A DNA stretch of 64,000 nt, from contig NZ_KE383818.1 in the NCBI RefSeq assembly GCF_000422325.1, positions 619,945 through 683,944 of the forward strand, given 5' to 3'. Shown piece by piece: positions 54,288 through 63,481 of the stretch. The translations under genes and the position numbers were made by a program. The stretch's first letter is position 1, and each line of letters opens with the position of its first letter. The stretch is from Marinospirillum minutulum DSM 6287 (GTDB taxonomy: Bacteria; Pseudomonadota; Gammaproteobacteria; Pseudomonadales; Halomonadaceae). Under the pieces are notes generated by a model that was not told the DNA's origin, did not search any database, and saw nothing but the letters and a program-made list of their open reading frames with translations.

Positions 54288-55289
54288 ATGCTAAACCTAC
54301 CCCAATTACTGGCAGAAAAAAAACTCATTATGGTGGGTGGTAAAGGAGGCGTGGGTAAAACCACTACTGCAGCAGCCCTAGCCGTAGCAGCAGCAAAAAT
54401 GCATCGCCGTGTTTTGTTGATTTCTACTGACCCAGCCCACAGCCTAGCCGATGCGTTTGATCAGCCGATTGGTGGCAAAATCACTAAGATGGCGCCCAAT
54501 TTAGATGCTTTAGAGTTAGACCCCAATGAAGAAGTAGAAGCTTATTTAGATAGAGTATTGCGGCAAATGCGCCGTTATGCCGGGCCAGATCAGGTGAATG
54601 AGCTAAGACGGCAGTTACGTTTAAGCAGTCAATCACCAGGTGCTCAAGAAGCGGCAGTTTTAGAGCGTATGGCCAATTTAATTGAAGAAAGTGATGCCGA
54701 TTATGACTTGGTTATTTTTGACACAGCACCTACTGGGCATACACTTAGGCTACTTGCATTACCAGAAATTATGGCCGCTTGGACAGACGGACTGTTAAAG
54801 CATAACCAGCGCTCAGAAAAACTAGGCAAAACACTAGCACACTTAACGCCTAATCGAAGCCTAGACACACCTTTTGAAGATCCCACCAAAAATGCCACGG
54901 AAGGCTTAGATAAACGCAGCCAAGAATTGACTGAAACACTCTTGGTTAGACAAAGCCTGTTTCAGCGTACTCGACGCAGATTAAATGACAGCAAAAATAC
55001 GGCTTTTATCTTTGTGTTAACACCCGAAAAACTACCCATTTTAGAAACTACCCGAGCCATCAATTCTTTAAAAGAAGCCAAAATTCCTGTGGCTGGTGCG
55101 GTGATCAATCGCATTATGCCAAACCCTGGGCAAGATCCTTTTTGGGTGGCTCGCTTTGAACGCCAACAAGCACAATTAAAAGAAATAGCTGAAAAGTTAG
55201 CCGGTGTTGAAACTTTAGCCATGCCTTTAATGGCCAGTGATATTCAAGGCATGGATCAGCTAGTAAGCTTTGCAGAGCTATTTAATTAA
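54288..55289 (+). CDS. ArsA-family single-domain ATPase
   Basis: A 333-residue ATPase of the ArsA/GET3 family with deviant Walker A GGKGGVGKTTT (residues 17-27), switch motif STDPAHSLADAF and DTAPTGHTLRLL. Classical plasmid ArsA is a fused double domain with arsenite-binding cysteines; this half-size protein has no cysteine cluster, so arsenite transport is unlikely. GGAG lies 6 bases before ATG 54288, preferred over ATG 54273. Context ties it to the CC-tailed protein. No arsB, arsC or arsR is present. Confidence 0.88.
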   Translation: MLNLPQLLAEKKLIMVGGKGGVGKTTTAAALAVAAAKMHRRVLLISTDPAHSLADAFDQPIGGKITKMAPNLDALELDPNEEVEAYLDRVLRQMRRYAGPDQVNELRRQLRLSSQSPGAQEAAVLERMANLIEESDADYDLVIFDTAPTGHTLRLLALPEIMAAWTDGLLKHNQRSEKLGKTLAHLTPNRSLDTPFEDPTKNATEGLDKRSQELTETLLVRQSLFQRTRRRLNDSKNTAFIFVLTPEKLPILETTRAINSLKEAKIPVAGAVINRIMPNPGQDPFWVARFERQQAQLKEIAEKLAGVETLAMPLMASDIQGMDQLVSFAELFN

Positions 55290-55315
55290 TAAATTCAATA
55301 GCTACTGTTAAAAAT

Positions 55316-55352
55316 AAAATCCCTTGGCATGGTTAATGGCAAGGGATTTTTA
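55316..55352 (+). terminator. Terminator after the ArsA-like gene
   Basis: AAAATCCCTTG and CAAGGGATTTT form an 11-base stem with a 13-base loop, followed by TTATT. The A-rich left side could also serve the convergent small gene at 55391. Confidence 0.85.
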
Positions 55353-55390
55353 TTAGCTAAAACTTAGCTTAGTTGGACAAGGCTAGGGAA

Positions 55391-55558
55391 TTAAAAAGTA
55401 GCGCAATGCCCACCTGTGGGCGCTTGGCCTGAACCTATGGCGATAATTGGTGCTTCTAAACGTAGGTTAACGGGTTGCGCTGTTTGCCAATCCCATACAA
55501 AGAAACCCACTAAAACCGCCCAAAACACGACTACTCTTACACTGGTTAATTTATTCAT
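55391..55558 (-). CDS. Small single-pass membrane protein in the sulfur operon
   Basis: A 55-residue ORF: MNKLTSVRVVVFWAVLVGFF forms an N-terminal membrane anchor, followed by a short periplasmic part ending in APTGGHCATF with one Cys four residues from the end. It lies 41 bases after the YeeE/YedE gene on the same strand and ends next to a terminator. The ribosome binding site is weak. I do not recognise it. Position and the near-terminal Cys suggest a helper of the sulfur transporter. Confidence 0.55.
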   Translation of the reverse strand: MNKLTSVRVVVFWAVLVGFFVWDWQTAQPVNLRLEAPIIAIGSGQAPTGGHCATF

Positions 55559-55599
55559 AACGAGCAACTCTTGTTTAAATTCTGTACTAAAAAACAGTA

Positions 55600-56691
55600 T
55601 TAATAGTTAAAGTAGCGGCGAATACGCACACCCACTAGCGAACCAGCAAAAGCCATTACTACCCAAATCCAACCATGCAGGCTACCGGTAGAAATACCAC
55701 TGACCATAGCACCCACGTTACATCCAAAGGCAAGACGTGAACTGTAACCTAATAAGAAGCCAGCAATAATACCGACTATCCATTGTTGGGTATTTAACTT
55801 ATCTGCCTTGCCGCTTTTATTACGTGAGAAAATCCATAAAGCACCGGCTAAAATACCGATATTAGTAATGGAAGTTAGGTCTAAAAATACCGATTGCTGT
55901 AAGGCTGTAGCATTAACAGGTTGGCTCCAAAAGGCATTGGTGGTTGGGTCGAATAGATTACCTGCCGTGGCAATTTTTGCTGCCCATAAACCAAAACCAT
56001 AAACCACGCCCCAAGGCTGCCCAGCAATAACAAAGTTGAGTACGGCTAATAACGCCAGAAGCACCGCACCAATAATTAAGGTTTTATTAAATAAGATGCG
56101 TGAGCCGCCTCTAGTTTTTGACCAAAACCAAGCCGCTAAACCAATAACAATTAAACCCAAATAGGTTAAGCCTAAAGCACCAGTTAACCCCACTTCTTGT
56201 ACCAAGCCAACGGGCTTAATATTGCCTAACTCTAACCACCAACCTAAATGCGCTGAACCTAAAAAACTACCTAGTGCAAATACAGGCAGAATAGCCATAT
56301 TCAAAGGAATACCCAAACCGGCTTTATATAAAGTACCCGAACCACAACCATCGGCAATTTGCATAGCACCACCAAATACCAAAGCGCCAATAAGCAGACT
56401 AATACTGGGTGGCCCAAGGGCAGCACTGAGTTCGGTTGGGAAAAAAGCCAGTAGTGGTAAAGAAATACCGGCGGCTATGGCTAATAAAAGTAACTGAGCA
56501 AACACACCACTGGCATCACGCTTTTCAATCAAATTACGCCAGCCAGTAGTAAAGCCAAAACGCGCACCGGCTAACACACCACCCAAACCTAAACCCACAA
56601 TAAAAAGTAGGCTTTGGCGAATGGAAACAAACCAAAATAAAAAGGCTGTAAATACAGCAAAAACCAGCGTTAATGCAAGACGATTATTCAT
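55600..56691 (-). CDS. YeeE/YedE-family sulfur-compound transporter
   Basis: A 363-residue inner-membrane protein with about 10 membrane segments and the two-fold internal repeat of the family (DUF395). The conserved pore cysteines are in ADGCGSGTLYKAG and LAFGCNVGAMVSG, as in the thiosulfate importer TsuA. ATG 56691 lies one base after the rhodanese stop; a GTG at 56700 would overlap it by 8 bases. Either way the two are translationally coupled. It most likely imports thiosulfate or another sulfane-sulfur compound. Confidence 0.88.
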   Translation of the reverse strand: MNNRLALTLVFAVFTAFLFWFVSIRQSLLFIVGLGLGGVLAGARFGFTTGWRNLIEKRDASGVFAQLLLLAIAAGISLPLLAFFPTELSAALGPPSISLLIGALVFGGAMQIADGCGSGTLYKAGLGIPLNMAILPVFALGSFLGSAHLGWWLELGNIKPVGLVQEVGLTGALGLTYLGLIVIGLAAWFWSKTRGGSRILFNKTLIIGAVLLALLAVLNFVIAGQPWGVVYGFGLWAAKIATAGNLFDPTTNAFWSQPVNATALQQSVFLDLTSITNIGILAGALWIFSRNKSGKADKLNTQQWIVGIIAGFLLGYSSRLAFGCNVGAMVSGISTGSLHGWIWVVMAFAGSLVGVRIRRYFNY

Positions 56692-56692
56692 T

Positions 56693-57646
56693 TTATTCAC
56701 TTACCAACTTAGAAAATTTAGCCTGAATTTGTTCCCAACGGTTAGGGGTGTTTTCCATAGGTAAACCGACAGTCGATTGCGTCCATTCAGCTAAAGAAGC
56801 TGGGTAAAGGCGTACATCAGGCAAGCCAGCCACTTCAGATAAAACAAACCAGTTGGTTGCCGCCCAGTGGCCGGTATTGCAGAAAGAAACCGTTTCTGCT
56901 GCTTGGTCTAACCCTTGTTCTTTAACTAGCTGTTGAATTTCATGAGCGGAACGCAGGCGAGTGTCATAGCTATTAAACCACTGCTGAAAAGGAATGTTTT
57001 CTGCCGTGGCAATAGTACCGCCAGTGGTTGCCATAGGGGCTTTTTTCTGGCCGTTGAAAAAGCTAGGTGGACGCGCATCTAACAACTGATAGCTAGTATC
57101 TTGCTGGTTAATTCTTGCTAAAAGCTCATCTTTATCTATCGCTAAACGGTCTTTTACTTGTACTGCATACTGGCTGGGTTCAACCTTATTTGCAGTTGTT
57201 TCAACGGCTTGCAGTGCTTGTTGCCACTGCTTAAACCCACCATTTAAAAGGGTTAAATCCGTTAAGCCTAAGTATTTAAGTGTCCAGTACACCCTAGCTG
57301 TGGCACCAAAATCAGTTTCATTAGCACCACTAGAATAAACCACGATAGGCTGTTTATCGGTTAAGCCTAGTTGCTGTACTAGCTGTTCAAAATGGGCTTT
57401 ATCCGCTAATTGACCTGGGCTGTTAGCAGGACCGCGCCACTTGCCATAGGGGGCAGAAACTGCACCAGGTATGTGGCCTGCTGCATAATCGGCTGGGCTA
57501 CGAATATCAATAATATGCAAGGCAGTATTCGTTTCTAGCGCAGCACTTAACTGCTGCACTTCTAGCAAAGGCTGAAAACTGGCAGCCTGAAGGTTGCCTA
57601 TCACTAGGCTAAACAAAAACACCCCAAGGGTGGTTATATATCTCAT
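56693..57646 (-). CDS. Periplasmic tandem-rhodanese sulfurtransferase
   Basis: A 317-residue protein with a cleavable signal peptide (YITTLGVFLFSLVIGNLQAA) and two rhodanese domains. The N-terminal one lacks the catalytic Cys (VVYSSGANETDFG), as usual. The C-terminal one has the active loop FCNTGHWAATN. Such enzymes transfer sulfane sulfur from thiosulfate to an acceptor. ATG 57646 has GGAG 8 bases upstream; the longer reading lacks a signal peptide. It is first in the operon with the YeeE/YedE transporter. Confidence 0.9.
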   Translation of the reverse strand: MRYITTLGVFLFSLVIGNLQAASFQPLLEVQQLSAALETNTALHIIDIRSPADYAAGHIPGAVSAPYGKWRGPANSPGQLADKAHFEQLVQQLGLTDKQPIVVYSSGANETDFGATARVYWTLKYLGLTDLTLLNGGFKQWQQALQAVETTANKVEPSQYAVQVKDRLAIDKDELLARINQQDTSYQLLDARPPSFFNGQKKAPMATTGGTIATAENIPFQQWFNSYDTRLRSAHEIQQLVKEQGLDQAAETVSFCNTGHWAATNWFVLSEVAGLPDVRLYPASLAEWTQSTVGLPMENTPNRWEQIQAKFSKLVSE

Positions 57647-57852
57647 AGTAATAACTCCACGATTAATGGCGCAATTTTGGCATAACAACGATTAAGCCCC
57701 AAAGAACAAAACGCGATATGGTTATAAGGAAAAATATTTTGATAACCAAGCTGTAGGGGAGGGTGCACTTCTAAGCGCTATTGATTGTTAAAAATACTAA
57801 TATCAGCGAAAATAGCGCCCAAACTTATCACCCTCACGGGAAAGAACAATTA

Positions 57853-59439
57853 ATGACTGACCAGAATTTTCTTAAAGAAATAGAGAGTCGCCGCACTTTC
57901 GCGATTATCTCTCACCCCGATGCGGGTAAGACCACCATTACTGAAAAACTGATATTGCTAGGTAAGCTGATTCAAACAGCTGGCATAGTAAAAGGTAAGA
58001 AAGCCGATAAACATGCCACGTCTGATTGGATGACCATGGAGCAAGAGCGAGGTATTTCAATTACTTCCTCAGTGATGCAGTTCCCTTTTAATGGCCGCAC
58101 CGTCAACCTGCTAGATACCCCTGGGCACGAAGACTTCTCAGAAGATACTTACCGTACCCTAACGGCTGTTGATTCTGCTTTAATGGTGGTAGATGGTGCC
58201 AAGGGTGTAGAAGACCGTACCATTAAGCTAATGGATGTTTGTCGTCTACGTGCCACGCCTATTTTTTCTTTTGTGAATAAGTTAGACAGAGACATTCGTG
58301 ACCCAATAGAGCTGCTAGATGAAATTGAAGAAGTTTTAAAAATTAAAGCCGCACCTATTTATTGGCCTATTGGTTCAGGCCAGTGGTTTAAAGGCATTTA
58401 TAATCTTTATACCGATGAAATTTTAGTTTTTACACCGGGTCAGGGGCATACGCTTTACGATTTTGAAACCCTTCAAGGCTTAGACTCCCAAGCAGCACGT
58501 GACTTTTTAGGTGATGAATACGAAGACCTAGTCGAAGAATTAGAGTTGGTTAAAGGTGCGACTCATGCATGGGATGAAGAAGCTTATTTAGCAGGTAAGC
58601 TTACGCCTGTTTATTTTGGAACTGCTTTAGCCAACTTTGGTGTTCAGCAGATGTTAAGCGACTTTGTAAAGTGGGCACCTTCTCCGCAGCCAAGACCGAC
58701 AGAAACACGTGAAGTTGCAGCAACGGAAGAAAAGTTCAGCGGCTTTGTGTTTAAAATTCAGGCCAATATGGATCCTAAACACCGTGACCGCATCGCTTTT
58801 ATGCGTGTTTGTTCTGGTAAATACACCCGTGGTTTAAAAATGCGTCATTGCCGTACCGGTAAAGACGTTCGTATAGCCGATGCCGTAAACTTTATGGCGG
58901 GTGACCGAGAACTACTAGAAGAAGCCTGGTCGGGTGACATTATCGGTTTGCACAACCACGGCACTATTCAAATTGGTGATACTTTTACTGAAGGTGAAAA
59001 CTTAAAGTTTGTGGGCATTCCACACTTTGCGCCTGAATTGTTTCAACGGGTGCGTCCTAAAGACCCATTAAAAATGAAGCAGCTCCAAAAAGGTTTGCAG
59101 CAGTTATCTGAAGAAGGTGCAGTGCAGTTATTTATGCCTTTCAAAAATAATGACTTAATTTTAGGTGCGGTGGGTCAGTTACAGTTTGAAGTGGTGATGT
59201 ACCGCTTGCACGACGAGTATAAGGTTGACTGCATGTATGAGCCAGTGAGTGTTCAAACTGCGCGTTGGGTAGAAAGCAAAGATGCCAAGAAACTGGCAGA
59301 ATTCCGCCTTAAAGCAGAAGAAAATTTAAGTGTTGATGGTGCAGGGTTGTTAACCTACTTAGCGCCAACACGTGTAAACCTACAACTAACTCAAGAGCGC
59401 TACCCAGATATTGAATTCCATTCTACCCGGGAGCACTAA
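57853..59439 (+). CDS. prfC: Peptide chain release factor 3
   Basis: RF3 is the GTPase that removes RF1/RF2 from the ribosome. From ATG 57853 the protein has 528 residues, against 529 in E. coli. G motifs: HPDAGKTT at 21-28, DTPGHEDF and NKLDRD. The RF3-specific segments QGHTLYDFE and HSTREH end follow. GGGAAAG lies upstream at fair distance. The 24 codons before it from TTG 57781 are not conserved. It stands alone, convergent to the XRE gene. Confidence 0.96.
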   Translation: MTDQNFLKEIESRRTFAIISHPDAGKTTITEKLILLGKLIQTAGIVKGKKADKHATSDWMTMEQERGISITSSVMQFPFNGRTVNLLDTPGHEDFSEDTYRTLTAVDSALMVVDGAKGVEDRTIKLMDVCRLRATPIFSFVNKLDRDIRDPIELLDEIEEVLKIKAAPIYWPIGSGQWFKGIYNLYTDEILVFTPGQGHTLYDFETLQGLDSQAARDFLGDEYEDLVEELELVKGATHAWDEEAYLAGKLTPVYFGTALANFGVQQMLSDFVKWAPSPQPRPTETREVAATEEKFSGFVFKIQANMDPKHRDRIAFMRVCSGKYTRGLKMRHCRTGKDVRIADAVNFMAGDRELLEEAWSGDIIGLHNHGTIQIGDTFTEGENLKFVGIPHFAPELFQRVRPKDPLKMKQLQKGLQQLSEEGAVQLFMPFKNNDLILGAVGQLQFEVVMYRLHDEYKVDCMYEPVSVQTARWVESKDAKKLAEFRLKAEENLSVDGAGLLTYLAPTRVNLQLTQERYPDIEFHSTREH

Positions 59440-59457
59440 GCAGTTAAAAAGTTGTTA

Positions 59458-60138
59458 CTAAACAGCATGAGACCAAGTTTTACGCTCAAAACTTGGTTGC
59501 TGTTTTGCGTCTTTAACCTGGTGTTCGTGTACTGGAATTAAAAGCTCACGCTGCTTGTTGTCTACTTCTAAAATAGCGCGTCCTAGGCTTTCGGCTGGAA
59601 TGCTTTCAAGCATACGGCAAGAAATTCTGTAAGCCAGCTCACCGCTATCTAAACGAAAAGGTATCCAAAGGCTATCCATCCAGCGGTAGCCCGAATGAAG
59701 GGTGGGTGTTGGCATAGTAATTTTTGCCCAGCTAATGCCTTCAGTAAAAGCACCTGATTCTTTTAACCACTGATAAAGCCTTTGCCAGGTTTTATCTAAA
59801 AGGGGTGCGTAGCTGCTGCCAACCAGTTCATCACGGTTGCGACAACCATTAACTGCAAGCGTTACTTCTGAGGCAGCCAATACACAGAGGTTGGCGTCTA
59901 CTAACAAAGAAAAATGTAAATCTCGGTTAACGCTTTCAAGTAAAGGACGGTCCATTTCCATTAACGGCGCATCTAAAATTACTTCTAGCTCTTGTCGGTA
60001 ACGTGCTGAAGGGGTTATATGACAACGTTCCCAGCGTGATACAGCACCTTGGTCTATACCTAGTTTTTCGGCTAGTTGCTGCTGAGTTAAGTGTCGTGAT
60101 CGTCGAAGACTTTTGATACGCTCGCCAATTTTTCTCAT
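59458..60138 (-). CDS. XRE-family regulator with C-terminal sensor-like domain
   Basis: A 226-residue protein. Residues 4-58 form a Cro/C1-type helix-turn-helix (IKSLRRSRHLTQQQLAEKLGIDQGAVSRWE). The rest may be a PAS-like fold (HFSLLVDANLCVLAASE, then WMDSLWIPFRL). I do not recognise a named member. Its upstream region holds three CRP-like sites and a TACAAT -10 without a good -35, so cAMP-CRP/Vfr activation is likely. Targets are unknown. Confidence 0.8.
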   Translation of the reverse strand: MRKIGERIKSLRRSRHLTQQQLAEKLGIDQGAVSRWERCHITPSARYRQELEVILDAPLMEMDRPLLESVNRDLHFSLLVDANLCVLAASEVTLAVNGCRNRDELVGSSYAPLLDKTWQRLYQWLKESGAFTEGISWAKITMPTPTLHSGYRWMDSLWIPFRLDSGELAYRISCRMLESIPAESLGRAILEVDNKQRELLIPVHEHQVKDAKQQPSFERKTWSHAV

Positions 60139-60190
60139 AGTTATTCCCGCCGTTGTAGTTATTTGTGTTTTTTTGTACTTGACTAACGGT

Positions 60191-60303
60191 ATTGTAAACT
60201 TCTGAAGTGAGTTCGCTATGCCATAAATCTGTGATCTGATTCAATGTATGAACTAGATCACAGGTATAGCAAACTTTAAGCCTTGAGTGTGATTTAAATC
60301 ACA
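60191..60303 (-). promoter_or_regulatory. XRE-gene promoter with three CRP-like sites
   Basis: Reading the minus strand, a -10 TACAAT lies at 60196-60191. Sites upstream: 60230-60245 (TGTGA-N6-TCAAT, weak), 60247-60262 (TATGA-N6-TCACA) and 60288-60303 (TGTGATTTAAATCACA, perfect CRP dyad). The second is centred near -70, a usual class I distance. The first two also form CTGTGATCT...AGATCACAG arms. Confidence 0.65.
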
Positions 60304-60318
60304 TAAAATGTTTAGGTT

Positions 60319-61308
60319 TTACTTATCCAACCAGTATAAAAAAACTGCTTCAGCAGTAATTTTATTTAGCCTTTTTAAGGCGAGCAGGCAGGCTAAACGG
60401 GCTTCGGCATACTCAGGCGTCATCTTGCCTAAAGCAACTAAACCTGTTTTTTGTAGCGCTGCAGAAGCAGCATAATTTTGATTAACACCCCCCTGCCAAC
60501 ACTGACTGGTTAAACCGACTGCCAAGCCTTGAGTTTTATGTAGTTCAGTAATTCGTTTGAAAGTTAAAGGCAGGTGAGGTGAATTACCGCTACCTAAGCC
60601 CTCTAAAATTAAGCCATCTAACCCTTCTAGCTGTTGCGCTAACCAAGCATCCTTTAGGCTAGGAATTAAGGGTAGGCGTAGTAGGTTAGGTTGAAAACTA
60701 CCCGCTAGTTGGTTTAGTTCTTTAGCTGTTAACTGGCCAGAAGAAGGCCAGAAGTGACTGTTAACTAGGTCAGTGCTTACAGCAGTGAAAGCATTAAAGC
60801 CTTCAGAATCAAATTTACGTGTTGCTTTAGCTGGCAGTAGTGCATTAGCAAAAGCAATATAGCAGCCCGTTTCAAGCTGTAGTGTTTGTTCTAGGGCAAA
60901 TTTAATGTTGTCTAAAGCATCACTCTTTGGGCTAGCTAAGGGAAGTTGAGAAGCGGTAAGAATTACAGGGGGTGAGAAGTTAGCTAGTAGGCAAGTAAGT
61001 GCTGCCGCAGTCCAAGCTAGGGTATCTGTACCCTGTAAGAGTAGAAAGGAATTATAGTCATTTTGTTCATCTAGTAGCTGTGCCGCCAAACTAAACCAGT
61101 GGCTAGCATTCATGGCAGAAGAGTCTAGCAGTGGGTTAAGTTCACAAAAACTAAGTTCGCAGTTAAGTTTGTTAAGCCAGGTTTTATCTAACCAAGGGAG
61201 GAGGCGAGCAGCAAAATTACTGCCAGGTTCAAGTCCGTTTTCACCTGGTAGCATGCCGATGGTGCCACCGGCATAAATGACTCTAACTTTATTTTTTACC
61301 GCACACAC
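60319..61308 (-). CDS. Asparaginase (type I-like, cytoplasmic)
   Basis: L-asparaginase hydrolyses asparagine to aspartate and ammonia. The N-terminal catalytic motif is VIYAGGTIGML. The second is LLLQGTDTLAWTAAAL with the Thr-Asp pair. SPPVILTASQLPLASPKSDALDNI follows. No signal peptide, so cytoplasmic. The best start is GTG 61308, which gives 329 residues and overlaps the aminotransferase stop by 20 bases; a TTG at 61359 would add residues not found in relatives. It forms a unit with the aminotransferase that makes and uses aspartate. Confidence 0.85.
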   Translation of the reverse strand: MCAVKNKVRVIYAGGTIGMLPGENGLEPGSNFAARLLPWLDKTWLNKLNCELSFCELNPLLDSSAMNASHWFSLAAQLLDEQNDYNSFLLLQGTDTLAWTAAALTCLLANFSPPVILTASQLPLASPKSDALDNIKFALEQTLQLETGCYIAFANALLPAKATRKFDSEGFNAFTAVSTDLVNSHFWPSSGQLTAKELNQLAGSFQPNLLRLPLIPSLKDAWLAQQLEGLDGLILEGLGSGNSPHLPLTFKRITELHKTQGLAVGLTSQCWQGGVNQNYAASAALQKTGLVALGKMTPEYAEARLACLLALKRLNKITAEAVFLYWLDK

Positions 61309-62488
61309 TGGCAATGGCTTCGCACAGGTAGGGTAGGTTTTGTTCGTTATAACCAGCAATATTCATACGGCCCGTTTTAACCATATAAATTCCAAAGTCT
61401 TTTTGTAGCTGAGCTACTTCATTAGGCTTTAATCCGGAATAAGAGAACATGCCACGCTGCTCGGCAACACAAGCAAACTTTTCAGCTAAACCATAAGGTG
61501 CTAAAGCGGCTACAAACTGCTGGCGTAGCGTGTTAATACGGTTACGCATTTCGTCAACTTCACTACGCCACAAGTTGTCTAAATCACTACTTGCAAGAAT
61601 AGTCGCAACAATGGCACTGCCATGAGCGGGTGGGTTGGAATAGTTAGCACGTGCCACACTAGCCATTTGACTACGCACTTTTTCCATATCGGTCGCATCT
61701 TTGGCTACAGCAATAAAAGCACCAATACGCTCGCGGTATAAACCAAAATTCTTAGAACAAGAAGAAGTAATCATTACTTCAGCTAGTTGTTCTGATAATA
61801 AGCGTACCGCTGCGGCATCTTTATCTAAGCCTTCACCAAAACCCTGGTAAGCAAAGTCAATTAAAGGTAAAAGCTCACGCTCTTGTAAAACAGCTAGCAC
61901 TTCTTGCCACTGAGCAAGAGAAAGATCAAAACCTGTTGGGTTATGGCAGCAAGCATGAAGCAGTACCACATCACCTTGAGGAATTTGTTTTAAATCAGTA
62001 AGCATGGCTGGGAAATCTAAGCGGTTAGTTTCGCTGTCTACATAAGCGTAACTTTTATGCTGAATGCCGACTGAATCGAAAATGGCATAGTGGTTAGGCC
62101 AGGTAGGGTTAGAAATCCATACGGTTTTATTTGGCGAATTACGCTTTAAAAAGTCTGCAGCTAGGCGCAGTGCACCAGTACCACCAGGCGCTTGGGTTAA
62201 GGTTGCCCGCTTTGCTTCTAAAACACTGGAGTCTGCACCAAACACTAAGGGTAGTAGGTGCTTGGCAAATAATGGATCACCATGAGAACCAATGTATTTT
62301 TTAGTAGTTTCACGGGTTAAAAGTAGGGCTTCCGCTTCACGCACCGATTTTAAAATAGGTGTATTGCCTAGTGCATCACGGTAAACCCCCACCCCTAAAT
62401 CAATTTTAGAAGGGTTGGTGTCTTGATTAAACGCTTCAATCAAGCCAAGAATTGGGTCAGCAGGCAGAAGTTCTACTTGTGTAAACAT
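61289..62488 (-). CDS. Aspartate/aromatic amino acid aminotransferase
   Basis: A 399-residue PLP enzyme of aminotransferase class I, subgroup Ia, like AspC, TyrB and Pseudomonas PhhC. Motifs: DLGVGVYRDALGNTPIL, the HACCHNPTGFD loop, the PLP Lys in SSCSKNFGLYRERIG near residue 257, and the substrate-carboxylate Arg near the end (MVKTGRMNIAG). Sequence alone does not separate aspartate from aromatic preference, so no symbol is given. AAGGT precedes the ATG. It is downstream of the GGDEF gene and overlaps asparaginase. Confidence 0.93.
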   Translation of the reverse strand: MFTQVELLPADPILGLIEAFNQDTNPSKIDLGVGVYRDALGNTPILKSVREAEALLLTRETTKKYIGSHGDPLFAKHLLPLVFGADSSVLEAKRATLTQAPGGTGALRLAADFLKRNSPNKTVWISNPTWPNHYAIFDSVGIQHKSYAYVDSETNRLDFPAMLTDLKQIPQGDVVLLHACCHNPTGFDLSLAQWQEVLAVLQERELLPLIDFAYQGFGEGLDKDAAAVRLLSEQLAEVMITSSCSKNFGLYRERIGAFIAVAKDATDMEKVRSQMASVARANYSNPPAHGSAIVATILASSDLDNLWRSEVDEMRNRINTLRQQFVAALAPYGLAEKFACVAEQRGMFSYSGLKPNEVAQLQKDFGIYMVKTGRMNIAGYNEQNLPYLCEAIASVCGKK

Positions 62489-62513
62489 AGTTATTACCTT
62501 TAATAAGGAGTTA

Positions 62514-63467
62514 TTAAGTATTTAAAGCACGCATGGCTTGGCCTTTGCCTCGGGCTTTGGCCAAATACATAGCGTTATCAGCACTTTTCATCAGTGCTTT
62601 AGGTGTATCACCCTGTTGCGGCCATAAAGCAATACCAATACTGGCACCTACTTGCAATTTTTGCCCTTGCCAGACAACAGTTTCTGCTAAAACACCGCAG
62701 AGGTGATTAGCAAACTCAAGCGCTTGGTCACTCGCAGTAATGCTAGGTAACAAGGCAACCATTTCATCGCCACCTAAACGAGCAGCCAAGCCTAAACCTT
62801 TACTAAAGCTAGCTAAAGCATTTTGTAAACGTTCAGCTAAAACTTTAAGAACAAAGTCACCAGCTTCGTGTCCATGACGGTCATTAACTAACTTAAAGCC
62901 GTCTAAATCAACAAACAACAAAGCAAAGGGTTGCTGATTTTTAGCAGCAAGGTCACAGCGTTTTTGTAACTCTAGTGTTAGTAAAGAACGGTTAGCCAAG
63001 CCTGTTAGGGTATCGTGCTGTGCAAGGTAGCGTACTTGCTCCATAGCAGCACGTAAATGTTGCTCACGTCTAACTGTGCTGGTTACATCAGATATTTGCA
63101 GCAAGCAGGCGGCTTGTTGTTCGTAAACCACTGGCTGAACAAGAATCGAATGATGCAAAGGCTGTTTGTTGTTAAGCTGCACTAAGGGTAATAAAGCAGG
63201 ATGTAACTGATGGGATAAGCGGCGAGCTAGCTTCATCTCAATGCATTGCTCTATAGCATCTGTTAGCGCAGGGTCTATTGAAGCATTAAAAATAGCATTC
63301 AGTGAGTGGCCTAAAGCTAAGTTTTCACTGATGCCTGTAATACGGGCAATGAAAGGGTTCCAAAGCAAAATTTTTCGAGCAGCATTTACAACGATTATGC
63401 CCGTGTCTAATAAATTAACTAGGTTCTTAAAATCTTGTTGCAAAGGCATCTGATTTTTAATATCCAA
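62514..63467 (-). CDS. PAS-GGDEF protein, putative diguanylate cyclase
   Basis: A 317-residue cytoplasmic protein: an N-terminal PAS domain (LLDTGIIVVNAARKILLWNPFIARITG) and a C-terminal GGDEF domain (HDTLTGLANRSLL, FVDLDGFKLVNDRHGHEAGDFVL). The signature is GGDEM instead of GGDEF and there is no RxxD inhibitory site five residues before it. Most catalytic residues are kept, so activity is possible. The reading starts at TTG 63467; ATG 63449 is an alternative. It lies 14 bases after cheC, a common pairing. Confidence 0.88.
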   Translation of the reverse strand: MDIKNQMPLQQDFKNLVNLLDTGIIVVNAARKILLWNPFIARITGISENLALGHSLNAIFNASIDPALTDAIEQCIEMKLARRLSHQLHPALLPLVQLNNKQPLHHSILVQPVVYEQQAACLLQISDVTSTVRREQHLRAAMEQVRYLAQHDTLTGLANRSLLTLELQKRCDLAAKNQQPFALLFVDLDGFKLVNDRHGHEAGDFVLKVLAERLQNALASFSKGLGLAARLGGDEMVALLPSITASDQALEFANHLCGVLAETVVWQGQKLQVGASIGIALWPQQGDTPKALMKSADNAMYLAKARGKGQAMRALNT

Positions 63468-63481
63468 TATTAACTAATTGC

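Noticed and set aside
54288-55289. Arsenite resistance operon
   Set aside because: The ATPase is half-size without the metalloid-binding cysteines, and arsB, arsC, arsD and arsR are absent.
55391-55558. Plus-strand frame across the small sulfur-operon gene
   Set aside because: The plus-strand reading has no ribosome binding site and no protein-like pattern; the minus-strand reading gives a sensible membrane peptide.
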